The position numbers and the translations under genes were made by a program. Of a stretch of DNA of 64,000 nt, positions 63,590 through 64,000 are shown piece after piece; position 1 is the stretch's first letter; each line of letters starts with the position of its first letter. Under the pieces are notes generated by a model. It had not been told where the DNA came from. It saw only the letters and a program-made list of their open reading frames with translations, and did no database searches. This DNA is from Neoarius graeffei (taxonomy: Eukaryota > Chordata > Actinopteri > Siluriformes > Ariidae): assembly GCF_027579695.1 (NCBI RefSeq), contig NC_083579.1, positions 71,657,371-71,721,370 on the forward strand. The letters are read 5' to 3'.

Positions 63590-64000
63590 TAGATCGACCA
63601 GTAAATTGAAAGCTTCGTCTTTTGGCTCAGCTCCTTCTTCACCACGATGGACTGGTAAAGCGACCGCATCACTGCGGAGGCTGCACCGATCCGCCTGTCG
63701 ATCTTATGCTCCATCCTTCCCTCACTCATGAACAAGATCCCAAGATACTTAAACTCCTCCACTTGAGGCAGGACTTCTCCACCAACCTGGAGAGGGCAAG
63801 CCACCCTTTTCCGGTCGAGAACCATGGCCTCGGACTTGGAGGTGCTGATTCTCATCCCAGCCACTTCACACTCGACTGCAAACCACCTCAGTGCATGCTG
63901 AAGGTCCTGGTTTGAAGAAGCCAACAGGACAACATCATCCGCAAAAAGCAGAGATGAAATCCTGTGGTTCCCAAACAGGATTCCTTCCGGCCCCTGGCTG
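63590..64000 (-). pseudogene. RTE/Rex3-like LINE RT fragment, cut by window edge
   Basis: Open from the edge of the window: SLLFADDVVLLASSNQD, AGMRISTSKSEAMVL, VEEFKYLGILFMSEG, then a truncated KLSIYWSIYV. It shares its 3' breakpoint region (GACCAGTAAATTG) with the fragment at 30.97 kb. The catalytic FADD is present, but the element is 3'-truncated where it meets V-unit spacer at about 63590. Confidence 0.7.

Overview
The window is eukaryotic and reads as a teleost fish genome. It holds a cluster of rearranging T-cell-receptor V gene segments, most like beta V. The other content is teleost mobile DNA: DANA/Mermaid-type tRNA SINEs, Tc1/mariner, Harbinger, Kolobok-like and hAT elements, L2/Rex/RTE-like LINEs and a chromodomain Ty3/Gypsy element. 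The species cannot be fixed from sequence alone. No rRNA, CRISPR, operon or bacterial feature is present. I see no D, J or constant segment.

Left part (1-24.6 kb): almost entirely nested transposons. Main items are a hAT MITE (1.1-1.9 kb), fold-back copies (2.35-2.8 and 3.85-4.24 kb), and SINEs on both strands. A 3.4-kb element of a type I cannot name (7737-11144) has terminal inverted repeats and a 6-bp TGTGTG target duplication. It sits inside a SINE and carries a broken PIN-like/Cys-rich gene. An apparently intact DD37E Tc1/mariner transposon (9373-10935) sits inside that element. Next come a decayed DD34E Tc1 (12.6-14.2 kb), two inverted copies of a deleted Harbinger element (14.35-16.2 and 21.8-23.7 kb), two inverted TTAA-flanked elements (17.1-18.1 and 25.3-26.0 kb), and a THAP-domain exon in a Kolobok-like element interrupted by the second Harbinger copy.

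Right part (24.6-64 kb): fourteen V exons, all on the minus strand, numbered V1-V14 here. V1 is a single divergent gene. From 28 kb the array alternates two families. Family A has CAAKE ends and the motif VMDLIGYT. Family B has CAASQ ends and the motif VMALIGYT. Intact genes have a leader exon with a GTAGG or GTAAG donor, a phase-1 intron of about 100-190 bp, a V exon of about 302 bp with Cys-Trp-Cys, and a 23-bp-spacer RSS starting CACAGTG. V2, V8, V10 and V12 are pseudogenes. V3 has an intact V exon but lost its adjacent leader, and an orphan leader lies 0.84 kb upstream. A roughly 3.39-kb tandem duplication made V5-V6 and V7-V8.

The array is broken by a 3.8-kb LINE (32880-36652, itself holding a TTAA MITE), a truncated LINE that cut V10, a Tc1 (58940-60541) and an 8-kb Ty3/Gypsy chromovirus-type element (46864-54830). 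One LTR of the Gypsy element holds a Tc1, which in turn holds a Harbinger-like MITE. The Gypsy element shows a short inverted match between its predicted RNA 5' end and the primer-binding position, as expected for Tf1/sushi-type self-priming.

Functionally, the V segments supply the variable domain of a T-cell receptor after RAG-mediated joining through their 23-RSSs. Family members differ mostly at CDR1 and CDR2 positions.
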